A stretch of 64,000 bases of DNA from Isoetes taiwanensis (GCA_021234155.1 JAJEKV010000033.1:3267454-3331453), one strand, 5' to 3'. Positions 10,641 to 25,225 are shown, counted from the stretch's first letter. Program-made: numbers and translations. The notes: generated by a model not told the origin, from the letters alone.

Positions 10641-13007
10641 AAAAAAAACCCGGCCTGACCTAGTATTCTAGGTCATGCATCAGCTTCGGTCAATCCCTAT
10701 GCTGTATTATCAATCCAAAGAAATGAACTCAAACACTCAAGACTGGTACATTATCCTTTGATCCTTTCTCCTCTTTTGTCTACATGTCATATTTTTTAAT
10801 ATAATCAAGTTATCGAAATATTCCAGAGTCACATCATGTAACTGATGTCCAATAGTCTTTTAGACTGCATTTGTCTATTCTTGAACAGAAAAAAACATGT
10901 CTATGGCAGCTAGCGTAATATGTTCTTTAAAACATGTTAAAATATGTTGTACAAGAGTCTTTTAGAAATACAAGATCCTTTAAGAATGCATTTGTCTATA
11001 ATCTGGAAATATTAACCCATAACTAAATCAATCAATATCGTATGCTCTTTAGTAGATGTTAAAATATGTTGTACAAGAACACGTAGTCTATGGCCTTATC
11101 AGTTTTCATACAGTATGTTATGTAGGGATGAGGTTTTAAGGCAGAAATATTTATATCAAATCCCGTGGTATAGGTTAAACCCATCATATTATACTTGTTT
11201 ATGACTAAGTAGACTTGAATAAACCTTTTAAACTTTTGCAAAGACGTCACCTTACAAAGTAAATTGCTGTATGCAGAATTTTCCAACCATATATATTAAA
11301 AACAGCAGTAGATCTACATGATATAATATGGGTACTGTTTATGGACATCAGCAGTTACATACTGTGAGCGAAAAATAACCCCAGTAGTATGAACTTAGAG
11401 AAAATTTAAAAACATAGAACTTCGGCTACAAATGTAAAAGCGGTCGAGTTCTTTCAAAAGAGTACTCTCTGACTTTTTAAACCCTACTGAAATACTTGTT
11501 GACAAAGCCAAAAGATAGTCATATATTTATGAAATAAACTGCTTAGAGTAGAGATTTGGAAGCCATCACCAGTTATTCAGAGTTTAAATAAGAACTTTGT
11601 CACCATTTTTAGATCCATCACTCTTTGAAAATGTAGACGTCTCCTCATCTCCAGAAAAACTTTTATCCTCTAGCATACAGGAAACAAAAAACGACAAAGG
11701 TGGGAGAAGCTCGGTACCTGCAGCCAAACAACATGACATTAGCATGAAAATGGTAATGCATGAAGGGCCAAAAGGTACAATGAGACTTCTCGGTTTATCA
11801 CCGTTCAGCCTTTGTAACCTTTTGCCCTGTATGCAGAATCAAAATGTTTTCCTATAGATGGGCTTATCAGATCTTGAAAAAGACTTAAATATAAGAAAAA
11901 AGAATGGAAAAAGATATTGAAACTAGAACCTGTTTAGCATTTATAGCTTATGTGTTAATTTAGAGAGCCTCAGATAGGTAATCGCCAGATGATTCCTTAT
12001 TTCGAGAAGCATTAGTATTGTGGTACAATGAAATGATACCTGATTATCCTCTTGTTCAGAGTTATACTCCTCTTCTTGTTGTGTTTCAGGGATAGAAATT
12101 TCAACATCTGCATCTTTGTGGGCGGCCTTAACATTATGCCTGGGGCTATTGGGAACAAATTTCATACTGCCCGAAGCACTCTTGGTATCATTGTGCAGCC
12201 GCTTCTGCCCACTTCCATTCTTATGATCAGTCATGAAGTCCTCGATATTGGGAATCGATAGACAAGCTAGGAACTCAGCATGCAGGAGTTCTTCTCTCAG
12301 AGCTACTTCTTCTGAGTTAGACGAATCTGATTCTAGGTCTGAGTCCATGCTCACCATTTGAACCAAAAGGGGAGCCCTAAAAAATCATGCGTGTCTGCTT
12401 TATGGCTGGGAGTATAAGATCTTAGTCAAATCCGGATCTTTTGTGCATACCGAGACTTCTTACATGCAGGCTAAATCTGATAGCTTAAGTCAGATATCAC
12501 ATAAACTTACCATATTTGGAAGCATGAGAGAGCTCCAATTCAATGCCAAAAAACCTAGCATGTCGCATTCGTCTTGTGCCAGCGTGAATGGGTCAGAAAA
12601 ACTGTAAGTCCGGATCTGTTTTACATATCTCTGAAGTTTAGGGTTTTAGCATGGCTAAGCGATTTGAGAGAAGAAAGATAAAGTTAAAAATGTGAGTTAA
12701 AAGGAAATGACGGAAAAATGTATGTATTTAAAATTAAAATGGTCTATATTGATGTATATCGATCAAAATTAACCCTATGGTGTATGACTCATTATCTGTA
12801 AAACTCCAGCTATGATTCAAGGGGTAGTGGTGAGTTAAAAGACGCCCCTTATAAGTTATCTAGTTTATTTGACTCAAGTACAGTTATAGAGTAGAAAAAA
12901 CCAAAGGTATATCTACTATAGATACAAATGTATCTCATACACTAGTGTCCTCTCCAATGGGAGGTGTAAGTCATTGATTTATGTAGGTGTCATGACTACC
13001 CCTATTT
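10641..13007 (-). repeat. Left (3') pseudo-LTR of the PLE
   Basis: Begins next to an A run followed by CCCGGCCTGACCTAG and ends at CATGACTACCCCTATTT. It matches 17114-19456 over its full length with scattered substitutions and a few clustered differences, including about 20 extra bases near 11896. It contains a second copy of the acidic 5' exon (12040-12366). In that copy CLSDSEYQDF has become CLSIPNIEDF through two compensating indels. Confidence 0.9.
12040..12366 (-). pseudogene. Second copy of the acidic PLE 5' exon
   Basis: Same ORF as at 18815-18489, beginning MVQMVSMDSDLESDSS. It lies in the 3' repeat, so it is downstream of the RT and would not be the expressed start of this copy. Two indels around residues 38-43 changed the local sequence while keeping the frame. 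Confidence 0.6.
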
Positions 13008-13164
13008 TTTAAAAAAAAACCTACCTCCATCCGTGAGGTGTGGCTGACCATAGACAGATAGGGGAGGTTGACCCCTACCACCAGCAGAGGTCAACCATAT
13101 CCCCATACAATAACTGCTAGAAATCTGAAAATAAACTGCCCAAACAGAAATTTTTATCATACCT

Positions 13165-15220
13165 CTAGTTTCTATTTTTTATTCCTTGTAGTAGTAGATC
13201 TTTGTCATATTTGAGGCCAGGAAACATATTTTCTTGAATGTATTGCATCACTCTCTTTTTTAGTCCCCGGCGATCAAAGCCATTCTTGATGAAGCAGTTA
13301 ATGAGTCCGATAATGTCTTCTGTAGCAGATAAATGACAAGAGTTGATATACATATACGGCATTACTTGTGACAGAATGACGTTGCTGGCCTGATGAAAGG
13401 GGCGACAGCTATTGGCATGTACATATTTGAGTGCAACAAAAGGGAGGTTATCCCTTTTATCAAATTTGTACGTTCTGTAGACACCCAATTCCTTGCTTAT
13501 GATCTCTATGCTTAGGTTTAAAAAGTTGGCCTTGAATCCGAATTGGAGACCAGATGTCCCGATATCTTTGAATATTGTTTCCTCCTTAATACCAAGCGTA
13601 CTTAAATCATAAATCTGTAGCTGTTTGACACCATCAATGAAAACTTCTTTTAGGAAATCTCTAATATTTGGACAGTTGATAGCAAGTAGATCATCCATGT
13701 AGCGAAAGATGTACTTAAACAAAGCTATTTCCTTGAATTTTCCAGATTTGGCGAGATTTTTAATAAAATTCATCTCGAACCATGCTAAATACAGATTGCA
13801 CCAGCATGGGCTACAGGAAAAACCCATGGGTATGCCACAGATTTGCTTCCACATTCCGATACCCATGTTAATGTAACAGTTGTTGAGGAGCCATCTGTTA
13901 ACCTGAGATAAATATTCTGGATGAATCAGACTCCAGCACTTGCCTTGTGGTGTTGCTTAAACCATCTGCATGTGACTGAGTTATCTGGGCATTTTTTAAC
14001 CCAAAGAGTAAAGTGTTTATTAATGCTTTTCATATAGGACCAGACTGTCTCAAAAATCCTATCCATAATGTGGCATATACCAGTGTCACCCAGTAGGGGA
14101 ATATTTTCGTAGCACTTATTGATGTCTGCAATGAAAACTTCATTTATTTTCTCTGGGAGGTTTAAAACCACATCATAAATTGATGGTGACACCTTTCCAG
14201 GAATAATGGTGCATATTCTAGCACAAGACCACTTGGAGACCTCCGGCCACAATTCTACAATGTTGTTAAGAATTGCTGTAATTACTGATGAAATCTCAGA
14301 ATATATTGTGCTATGTGCGTTTGTAATCCAGCGAAAATCTTTTTTATGCGATTTGTATATACCAAGTAGATATGGAAGGCTGTCGTTGTCAAACTGTGTG
14401 TTGTTGGTCAGATTAAGCATGTCCTTTTTTATTTGTTCTTTGATAGACTCTGGGCTATCCTCGATTCTGTGGAAATCTTTGCTGTTAAGTCTTCTTAGAG
14501 CACGATCTCGCACAAACATAGGGCAAATGAAGGCTGGATTGTTAGTAGCCTTATCAATACCCGAAATGTAGAAGTTCTTTGTGAGCCAGGCCAGATTTCT
14601 AACCACTAGTTGATCATTTAGTGCAAAAATTCTTGAGCAGTCTTTTTTGTATGCTCCCTTGATTTCTGAAACAGCTCGTTCTATCACTCTGTTTTGTATG
14701 TGAGTGATAGTATCCTCAGTAATAAAAGGATATGTAAATCTGTGAGCATTGAATAGGTTGAGACAGATGGTCTCAAGTTCTTTTTTGAAAGCAGCAATCT
14801 CTAGCATTTTGTTGGGGATGTGATTCAAACCTTTCTTAAAAAGTCTGCTTAATCTGGTATTATGGATGATGCCAATATCTGTGGTACAAATATGTCCGAA
14901 ATCAGAATCAATAAATTTGCTGAGTGTGGGATTCCCACATGGGCATGGCATATCCTTGTCAGTAGCAAAGACAAGGAACGGTTTGTAACATAAATCTCTA
15001 AGATTTTCTGTATATTTCCAGCTGAACATGGTTCCCTCCATGATATCTATTCCAACTTTTCCCAGGATATCTGAGAGTATGTCATGGAAAATTTTGGGTA
15101 AGCATATAGTGTCTAATATTTTAGATAAAAAGATGCTATGGATAATCTTCTTTTTGTTCTTGTCCCCTATGGAGAGTAGGTGCAGTCTCCCTAAACAATC
15201 CTTATCAATTGTTCTGATAA
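13165..15220 (-). pseudogene. PLE reverse transcriptase (one frameshift)
   Basis: RNA-dependent DNA polymerase for target-primed integration. The exon starts after the splice acceptor at 15221. Blocks in order: CPCGNPTLSKF, a GHICTTDIGIIHNTRL block and KKGLNHIPN (Penelope N-terminal region), LPYLLGIYKSHKKDFRWI (fingers), FIADINKCYENIP (motif A), GIPMGFSCSPCWCNLYLAWF (motif B), FRYMDDLLAIN (motif C, catalytic Asp pair) and FKANFLNLSIEI (motif D/E region). A frameshift near 13945 separates motif A from B. The C terminus ends 14 residues after YIQENMFPGLKYDKD, leaving no room for a GIY-YIG domain. The similarity is to Penelope-like RT, not to LINE or LTR RT. Subgroup is not resolved by eye. Confidence 0.8.
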
Positions 15221-15482
15221 TCTGAAAGGGTTAATCAAACGGTTATATAGATAGGGAGTGTGTGAGAAGATTAAAAGAAACCCCCCACTCATACCAGGAT
15301 TCCATTTCCTTGGTGTTGGAGTATGAGTCATAAAGCCAATGGCTTTAATATTTTTAATGGTAAGCCGAGTGGCATGGTTATAATTATTTTTTGAACCAAA
15401 ACTCATTAGGTGAGTAATGTAAATAGAGAAAAACATTGTGAATATAGCATCATCTATAGAAATTGTAAATACTTATTTTTAC
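15221..15482 (-). other. Probable intron inside the PLE gene
   Basis: The minus strand has GAG/GTAAAAATAAG at 15482 and TTGATTAACCCTTTCAG/ATT at 15221, a pyrimidine-rich plant-type acceptor. The reading frame of the RT is open right up to the acceptor, while the upstream frame meets a TGA just before the donor. The exact donor is therefore uncertain, and CC/GTAAAC about 60 bases earlier is an alternative. Penelope-like elements are known to retain introns. Confidence 0.55.
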
Positions 15483-15483
15483 C

Positions 15484-17014
15484 TCAGTATTTTAGCTTGT
15501 GCCCTTGTGTAGTGTCAATGCGTTTGTCGAATGGAATTGTAGCTTTGTTTACGGACATCTCGCCAGCCTTGGGTGATCCTAAACACATCACAGAGTCACT
15601 TTCAGTTTCCTTCTTCTCAGAAATTTGTGGGGCAATGGTGATTCTTGGAGGCTTGCTGATTTTTGAGTTGGAGCAACTAGATACACTGGTCCTCGCCTGT
15701 TTGTACTGCTTTTTGTTATGATAGACAGGTGTAGCAGAGCGTAAACTTTTCAGAAATGAGACTGGTTTGATAGTCTTTTCACAGATCTCCACCATTTTAC
15801 ATTTGGGTTTGTTGATTTTGAAGTCTGCCCAAGGGTCAGCTGCCAAATCCAAGGTCATGTTGATGAGCATGCTTCTCATCTCAAGGTATGAAAGGTAGGC
15901 CATGATGCCCTTTTTGAACGTGGTTCTGAGGCAGTTGGTGAATGAGAACATCTGAGCAGCAGTTGATAAATTAGGATATATATCATTCAAATTATTGAAC
16001 ATGTACCAGATGGCTTGATCAAGCCACGTCATGTTATCTTTGCAGACTTTACTTTTCCTTGCTGTTTTTGCCTCTGTTTTCACATCCGCATTTTAAATAG
16101 GGGCAGCTAGTTCTCCAGAGTTTTTTCAGGTAGAAGTCATCCCTGTGTTCAGTCGGGCACGCCATATGGCCTTTTTGGCTAATATAGATATATGGTTCCT
16201 TGTTGCAGGTCTTGTCAAAATATCTGCAGTCAAATGATAATTTGATTTTATCTTTCTTGACGAACTTTTCCATTTTCTCAGCAGCAACTTTTGTGGCAGT
16301 AACTTGGGCTGGAGTTATACCACCCAGGATAATCCAAGCCTCTCGACTAATGGGTGCCAAAGCCCCGAAATTTTTGGATCTCCAGATTCCATGATTATAA
16401 AGTAAACTTTGATATTCCACCTGTCTTTCAGGGATAACTGGGAACAGTAGACAGTTGTCAAGTGTAAAAGTAAAATCATCATGGTTGGGATCAGAGCTGG
16501 TATTACCCTTCCGAAGAGTTTGGATGTCGTTATCAGATAGGAGAGAAGTCCCAAATGGGTCATCTTGGTCCTCTGCTTGTGTAAAGTTTAGTGATTCATC
16601 AGTGTCCCCATCTTCTTTTGCCTCATTGGCAGATTTTAGAGCAGGAATGCATTTATTGAATATTGCCTTGCAGTTATCTTCTTCAACAGTCCAGCTGTAT
16701 ATTTTGTTGGGTAATCATTCATATGTTTCATCAATAATGCTGATGTATTCCTCCTCCTTTGCCTTGTTAATAATAGGGATAAACTTAATCCATTCGCTTA
16801 TGCCAAGGTGAGAAACCACCGAGAAATCCCCATCCTTTCTTTGTGACTCCTTCTCATGTATATATTCGTGCACCCTGGTATCTTTGATGCAGCACATCAA
16901 GGTTTGGACAGCATTGCTGGGGCATTCCATATTGCTAGAAGCATATCCCAGATCTGATAGCTCCTTATTCCACATGGGAGGTATCGTAACAAATTGATTT
17001 TCCTCATATAGTTC
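15484..17014 (-). pseudogene. PLE N-terminal exon(s), uncharacterised Cys/His-rich protein
   Basis: A frame opens at an acceptor-like TGAATTTATGTAG/G (17015) and runs to 16049, broken only by a TGA at 16717-16715. It then continues in another frame from about 16080 to 15484, so one indel lies near 16060. Readable segments include WIKFIPIINKAKEEEYISII, then a Cys/His-rich stretch (FDCRYFDKTCNKEP, GHMACPTEHRD, TSCPYLKCGCEN), then MTWLDQAIWYMFNNLNDIYP. The Cys/His spacing suggests a zinc-binding region. No GIY-YIG signature is present. I do not recognise the family; position suggests an ORF1-like or N-terminal extension feeding into the RT. Confidence 0.55.
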
Positions 17015-17113
17015 CTACATAAATTCACATGGTCAGTAATGAATGTTGAGGAAGCAAGGATAGGGATCAAAAGACACATGCAACTCTGGTTAAACCAAAG
17101 AATTGAAGTATCT

Positions 17114-19456
17114 AAAAAAAACCCGGCCTGACCTAGTATTCTAGGTCATGCATCAGCTTCGGTCAATCCCTATGCTGTATTATCAATCCAAAGAAATGAA
17201 CTCAAACATTCAAGACTGGTACATTATCCTTTGATCCTTTCTCCTCTTTTGTCTACATGTCATATTTTTTAATATAATCAAGTTATCGAAATATTCCAGA
17301 GTCACATCATGTAACTGATGTCCAATAGTCTTTTAGACTGCATTTGTCTATTCTTGAACAGAAAAAAACATGTCTATGGCAGCTAGCGTAATATGTTCTT
17401 TAAAACATGTTAAAATATGTTGTACAAGAGTCTTTTAGAAATACAAGATCCTTTAAGAATGCATTTGTCTATAATCCGGAAATATTAACCCATAACTAAA
17501 TCAATCAATATCGTATGCTCTTTAGTAGATGTTAAAATATGTTGTACAAGAACACGTAGTCTATGGCCTTATCAGTTTTCATACAGTATGTTATGTAGGG
17601 ATGAGGTTTTAAGGCAGAAATATTTATATCAAATCCCGTGGTATAGGTTAAACCCATCATATTATACTTGTTTATGACTAAGCAGACTTGAATAAACCTT
17701 TTAAACTTTTGCAAAGACGTCACCTTACAAAGTAAATTGCTGTATGCAGAATTTTCCAACCATATATATTAAAAACAGCAGTAGATCTACATGATATAAT
17801 ATGGGTACTGTTTATGGACATCAGCAGTTACATACTGTGAGCGAAAAATAACCCCAGTAGTATGAACTTAGAGAAAATTTAAAAACATAGAACTCGGCTA
17901 CAACAGAAAGCAGTCAGTTCTTTCAGTAGTACTCTCTGACTTTTTAAACCCTACTGAAATACTTGTTGACAAAGCCAAAAGATAGTCATATATTTATGAA
18001 ATAAACTGCTTAGAGTAGAGATTTGGAAGCCATCACCAGTTATTCAGAGTTTAAATAAGAACTTTGTCACCATTTTTAGATCCATCACTCTTTGAAAATG
18101 TAGACGTCTCCTCATCTCCAGAAAAACTTTTATCCTCTAGCATACAGGAAACAAAAAACGACAAAGGTGGGAGAAGCTCGGTACCTGCAGCCAAACAACA
18201 TGACATTAGCATGAAAATGGTAATGCATGAAGGGCCAAAAGGTACAATGAGACTTCTCGGTTTATCACCGTTCAGCCTTTGTAACCTTTTGCCCTGTATG
18301 CAGAATCAAAATGTTTTCCTATAGATGGGCTTATCAGATCTTGAAAAAGACTTAAATATAAGTATTGAAACTAGAACCTGTTTAGCATTTATAGCTTATG
18401 TGTTAATTTAGAGAGCCCTGTATAGATAATCAGCAGATGATTCCTTATTCTGGAGAAGCATTAGTATTGTGGTACAATGAAATGATACCTGATTATCCTC
18501 TTGTTCAGAGTTATACTCCTCTTCTTGTTGTGTTTCAGGGATAGAAATTTCAGCATCTGCATCTTTGTGGGCGGCCTTAACATTATGCCTGGGGCTATTG
18601 GGAACAAATTTCATACTGCCCGAAGCACTCTTGGTATCATTGTGCAGCCGCTTCTGCCCACTTCCATTCTTATGATCAGTCATGAAGTCCTGATATTCAG
18701 AATCTGATAGACAAGCTAGGAACTCAGCATGCAGGAGTTCTTCTCTCAGAGCTACTTCTTCTGAGTTAGACGAATCTGATTCTAGGTCTGAGTCCATGCT
18801 CACCATTTGAACCAAAAGGGGAGCCCTAAAAAATCATGCGTGTCTGCTTTATGGCTGGGAGTATAAGATCTTAGTCAAATCCGGATCTTTTGTGCATACC
18901 GAGACTTCTTACATGCAGGCTAAATCTGATAGCTTAAGTCAGATATCACATAAACTTACCATATTTGGAAGCGTGAGAGAGCTCCAATTCAATGCCAAAA
19001 AACCTAGCATGTCGCATTCGTCTTGTGCCAGCGTGAATGGGTCAGAAAAACTGTAAGTCCGGATCTGCTTTACATATCTCTGAAGTTTAGGGTTTCAGCA
19101 TGGCTAAGCGATTTGAGAGAAGAAAGATAAAGTTAAAAATGTGAGTTAAAAGGAAATGACGGAAAAATGTATGTATTTAAAATTAAAATGGTCTATATTG
19201 ATGTATATCGATCAAAATTAACCCTATGGTGTATGACTCATTATCTGTAAAACTCCAGCTATGATTCAAGGGGTAGTGGTGAGTTAAAAGACGCCCCTTA
19301 TAAGTTATCTAGTTTATTTGACTCAAGTACAGTTATAGAGTAGAAAAAACCAAAGGTATATCTACTATAGATACAAATGTATCTCATACACTAGTGTCCT
19401 CTCCAATGGGAGGTGTAAGTCATTGATTTATGTAGGTGTCATGACTACCCCTATTT
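17114..19456 (-). repeat. Right (5') pseudo-LTR of the PLE
   Basis: Direct repeat of 10641-13007. In transcription direction it comes first, so it should hold the promoter and 5' exon(s). Several splice-like sites lie in it, including CAG/GTATCA at 18489, TATGCTAG/AGGA near 18146 and TTTTTCGCTCACAG near 17836, consistent with introns in the 5' part. Confidence 0.9.
18489..18815 (-). CDS. PLE 5' exon, acidic Ser/Glu-rich protein start
   Basis: Starts at ATG 18815 (MVQMVSMDSDLESDSSNSEE) and ends at a splice donor CAG/GTATCA at 18489, about 109 codons. The protein is rich in Asp, Glu and Ser, with a LREELLHAEFLACLSDSEY helix-like segment and a Gln/Glu-rich end. It lies in the 5' repeat, upstream of the RT exons on the same strand. 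No known domain was recognised. Whether it is spliced to the RT frame or is a separate ORF1 cannot be told from sequence alone. Confidence 0.45.
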
Positions 19457-20270
19457 AAAAACAAAAATGGAAGGAGTAGTCCGCTATAGATTCCCTCACA
19501 TTTGCCATGTGCTTGTAAAGGATAACTAAAAACACTCCCGTGTACGATTTTTTGAGAGGCAACTTCGACCCCTTTCATACAAAATTTACCCCGTATACGT
19601 ATGGAAATGGGTCCAAAAACCCCCTACGAGTCACTTAGGTACATTATATGGCATCAAAAGTGAATCCCCCTTGGAGGAGGATGACAATATTTGAAGTGAA
19701 TATGCAACCATGTAAGGGTAGTCTTTTATTATGCTCCCTGGTCCCATTCACCTTGCCAGGTATTGAGGTCCATATTTTCCATTGCATATCTAGCTGCGTA
19801 AAACTGTCGATGTGGCAAGGTCGATCTCCCCCCTTTCAGAAGCTTCATCCACCATCTGAACTCCTCTTCTGCTGTATGAGTTTCTCTTCTAGGGGGATCT
19901 TAACATTTTCATCATCTGTTACAAGTCATCATCATTGAGCTACTGCATGTGCTACTTGAACCAAGTCGACAACAAGGAATAATCTTCTGAACTCAAAATT
20001 TTGATTTGTATTTTGATGAAATCAACATGTATCCGTGAAGCGCAAAATAGACAGGTTAACATGAATGACTAAGATTAAAAGCCCCAAATGCAATGGCACA
20101 GATCTCATGCCACAATTGACGAAGTTTCCTCCACACTTCCTACCCAAAATTGACAACTAAGATTTGGCCTCCCTCCTTGATTGGATGGCCTTGAATCATG
20201 GGAAATGCTCCATGCATGACTTATGCATGCCCCACCCATGACCCATGCATGCCCCCTCATAAGGTCACAA
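19457..20270. other. Short spacer without recognised genes
   Basis: Sequence between the PLE edge and the gag fragment. No domain-bearing ORF or repeat structure was recognised. Confidence 0.5.
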
Positions 20271-20279
20271 CTTGACCGC

Positions 20280-21306
20280 TATCCGTTTCGACATGCGAAT
20301 GAAATTTGTCCTTGAGCTTGCTAATCAAGATATGCAGACGATCAACAAAATATCGTGCAGATTCTGAGGGTTGCTATTAGAGATCATTGAGCTGCTTGAA
20401 AAGTTGTTGATCATCATCGGTAGTACTATAATGAGACAAGAAGGTCGTCTTCCTTGGGAGTTTTATTTCCAATGACTTTTGTTGACCATGAGCCATTGTT
20501 GTGCGACACCACATAGCGTGGTGGAGAAAATATGAAACTTGATCTGGGGCTGAGAGTGTCCGTTTAAAACAGTGAGAGCTTCAAATTCCTCCATATACGC
20601 CTGAGCACTTTGTTCGAATATGGGCTTCCCTTTAGCATTGCCAAAAATAGGATATGGAAGTTTGAGATTGTGAGCAGCGGCAGAATGACAGGAGGGTTGC
20701 CAAAAATAAATGAGTATGAGGCATAGAGACCTAGGTGTAGAGTGGTGGGCCATAAGAATAGGTGGCACAGCAGAGGGTCGTGAGCAAGGCATCTGCATGG
20801 GAACAGTGAAACTAGGAGGTCTAGAAATTTTGGTGTCATTTGACATTATCCCTTTGCGCCATCCTCAGTCAAATTGAGATCACCAATATTGTATAGATTG
20901 GAGGTTGAAAAGATGGTGATGACTGAAATTCATGTACATGGTTAGGACCAAAAGGAACCTGAGTGTATTCCATACTATGTTGTGGTGAAGACGGTTGCGA
21001 AGGTAATGGCATCTATACAAAAGGAATATGGATATAAGTACTCTCTAGCATCTGGAAATATCGAGGTGTCTGATGCATAGGAGTATGATGAGGGGATTGA
21101 GGTTGAGAGCAATGTCGACAGTTCGGAGGCGAGCCCAGTCGTGAGAATATACGAGGTGTAGTGGGGGTAAATAAGCCCTCGCGACCTCCTTCGATATCAT
21201 AATCCCCATCATAAGGATCTCGAGCAGTATCTCTGTGCTGATGGCGGTCCAATTGAGCCGCCGTTTGGGAGAGAAGCTCTTCCTGGGTGAAAGTACGTAC
21301 AGACAT
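20280..21306 (-). pseudogene. Isolated retrotransposon gag fragment
   Basis: Read right to left: MSVRTFTQEELLSQTAAQLD at 21306, then a Pro/Ser/Thr-rich linker, then a gag-like core with KLPYPIFGNAKGKPIF, YMEEFEALTVLNGHSQPQIK and CGVAQQWLMVNKSHW (20838-20463), continuing past a frame change with SESARYFVDRLHILISKLKD. This is the Retrotrans_gag layout (aromatic-rich core, then helix). No protease or RT follows, so it is a gag-only or truncated element. It differs from the gag of element R. LTRs were not identified. Confidence 0.6.
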
Positions 21307-21429
21307 GGTAAAATCAAAAGAAAAGAAAAGGCCCAGTGGCAGCCACAGTGTTTAGGGTCTGGGTTCGGGATTGTCTGCAAGACAGCCCTCTGTGAGGACC
21401 CGTGGATCAAACAGACAAATCCTTAGTAT

Positions 21430-22780
21430 AGCGTGTCACGCGAGATTTTGCAAGAGGGATAAGAACAGAAAGAACAAAACAAGAAACAAATGAAACTGTA
21501 TGCCAAGATAAGAGTCCCTTGAATATCATAAGAAATACATGATGTCTTGCGAGACGCGGAGACAGAAAACCGAAACAAGACGATACTAGGTCTCATCTAT
21601 TAACTCTACTCATATATATATAGTACAACTGCCTCGAGCCCAAAATAGGCATATGGTAGAGCCTTTGTGATCTCAGTACCAACTCCTGTATCATATGCTT
21701 GATTTGTGGGAATCTTGTCAGTACCATCATAAGTGCCACGAATCCTGCTAAGTTGAGGCCGCACTCCCGAGTTTGGTCACTTGTCACCCCTTGTCCTCTT
21801 CTTTGACGGGGGCATGGGTAAAAGATTTGTTCTCCCGAGTTTGCTACCTGACGCTCCTCCCTAACCCTTGCCTTTGGGCTCTTGTATGCTGGCCTGTGTA
21901 ATGCTCAAGAATAGTCCAGTGCCTGGTGGCACAGGACTAACAATACAAGAATTTTTTTTGTCCCTTAGCAACATTTATATTGCATATAGGTTTGCTTATA
22001 GTCTGCCTTCCTAAGCCCCTAAAGTTTGTTCAAGTCGACCTCCACAAGTCCCCAAACAAGGTTACACTTACCCCTTCACTAGTTGAGATGCGTGTTTTTT
22101 ACCCATTATTTAGAAGTCGTATAGTTTATATTATTATATATACGTGATATGGTGTATATGTTTTCTTCTTATGTCAATGTTGGTGAGAATCGTTATTTGT
22201 TTTCTCCATTCACGTCTACGCAAGAGAATAGCCATGTATATAACTAACCTAGCTTAGGCTGGGTTCATATGCAACAGTCGTCAGAGAAGGGCCCTGTTTT
22301 ACCATGTGTTAATTGAAAATGCCACATGACGATGCCCGTAAAATGCCGAGGCATTTTTCATGATGCTGATGGCTGTGATAGCGCATGTGAATCTAGCCTA
22401 AGTACATGAAGGATGAGTTATTATTCTTGATCAGCTTTACTCAAATGGTAACAATTTGAATTCACAGGAGCAATGTAACAATCAATATAGAGTAATGGCT
22501 CCTTTTTCCTGTGCAAGAAGCCAACGGTACAATGCTGCATTCGAATATTTTTACCCTTGGTGATACATAATATGAGGAACAAATTCAAAGCAATAGCTGT
22601 GCAACACATTGTAATCTAGAGGGAAACATCATATGGTTACTCGAGAAAAAGTTCTGGCATTGTTAATGTAGGCTAAATTCTGCGGAGCCTCAATTTGCAA
22701 AACATAATTAAGGGAATGCGAGCAAATTCAGTCAATAATATTCTCAACTAGCAAAAAATATCTTACTAATGGATCTTTAA
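21430..22780. other. Region without recognised genes
   Basis: Mixed-composition DNA with no ORF carrying a recognisable domain. It may hold the eroded 5' flank of the gag fragment, but no LTR pair was found. Confidence 0.45.
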
Positions 22781-22952
22781 TTCAGCATTATTGTAAGCTC
22801 AATTTAATCTTATGTTGGAACTTTTGTTGGGCACTTGTATTTGCCAACTGAAGAAAGGATATTATTATTCCTTCTTTTCCTTTTAACAAATTACGACATA
22901 CATAGATATATAAATCTTCGAGATGCTCAAGCACAATATACAACTGCGTGCA

Positions 22953-23018
22953 TGGAGGGAGGGAGGGAGGGAGGGAGGGAGGGAGAGAGAGAGAGAAATG
23001 AAATGAAATGAAATGTAT
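22953..23018. repeat. (GGGA)n and (AAATG)n microsatellites
   Basis: A GGGA tract (about 22953-22988) runs through GAGA into several AAATG units (to about 23018), close to the 3' end of the LINE at 23059. It may derive from the LINE tail. Confidence 0.8.
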
Positions 23019-23058
23019 ATAAATATCACGCACGCAGGCCACCAGGCCTATGAGACGT

Positions 23059-25156
<2,098 letters not shown>

Positions 25157-25225
25157 AGAGGGGGGGAGGGGGGAGAGGGAGGGGGGAGGAGGGAGAGGGA
25201 GAGGGGAGGGACAGGGGAGGGGAGG

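Larger units (their letters stand above)
10641..19456 (-). mobile_element. Penelope-like element with pseudo-LTRs and introns
   Basis: Retroelement of about 8.8 kb read from right to left. It is bounded by direct repeats of about 2.35 kb (10641-13007 and 17114-19456, roughly 97-98% alike by eye). Between them is one reverse transcriptase gene with Penelope-type motifs plus an N-terminal region split by splice-like signals. Penelope-like elements commonly have such pseudo-LTRs from partial tandem arrangement and are known to keep introns. No GIY-YIG endonuclease motif was seen either before or after the RT, as in the endonuclease-lacking Athena/Coprina groups. One frameshift in RT, one in-frame TGA and one more frameshift upstream show this copy is dead. 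Confidence 0.75.

Noticed and set aside
13165-15220. RT as a telomerase (TERT) gene
   Set aside because: PLE RT and TERT are relatives, but the TERT-specific T motif and RNA-binding region are not visible, and the gene lies inside a repeat-flanked element.
10641-19456. Reading the 2.35-kb direct repeats as true LTRs of an LTR retrotransposon
   Set aside because: The RT has Penelope-type motifs, there is no PBS, PPT, protease, RNase H or integrase, and the repeats contain coding exons.
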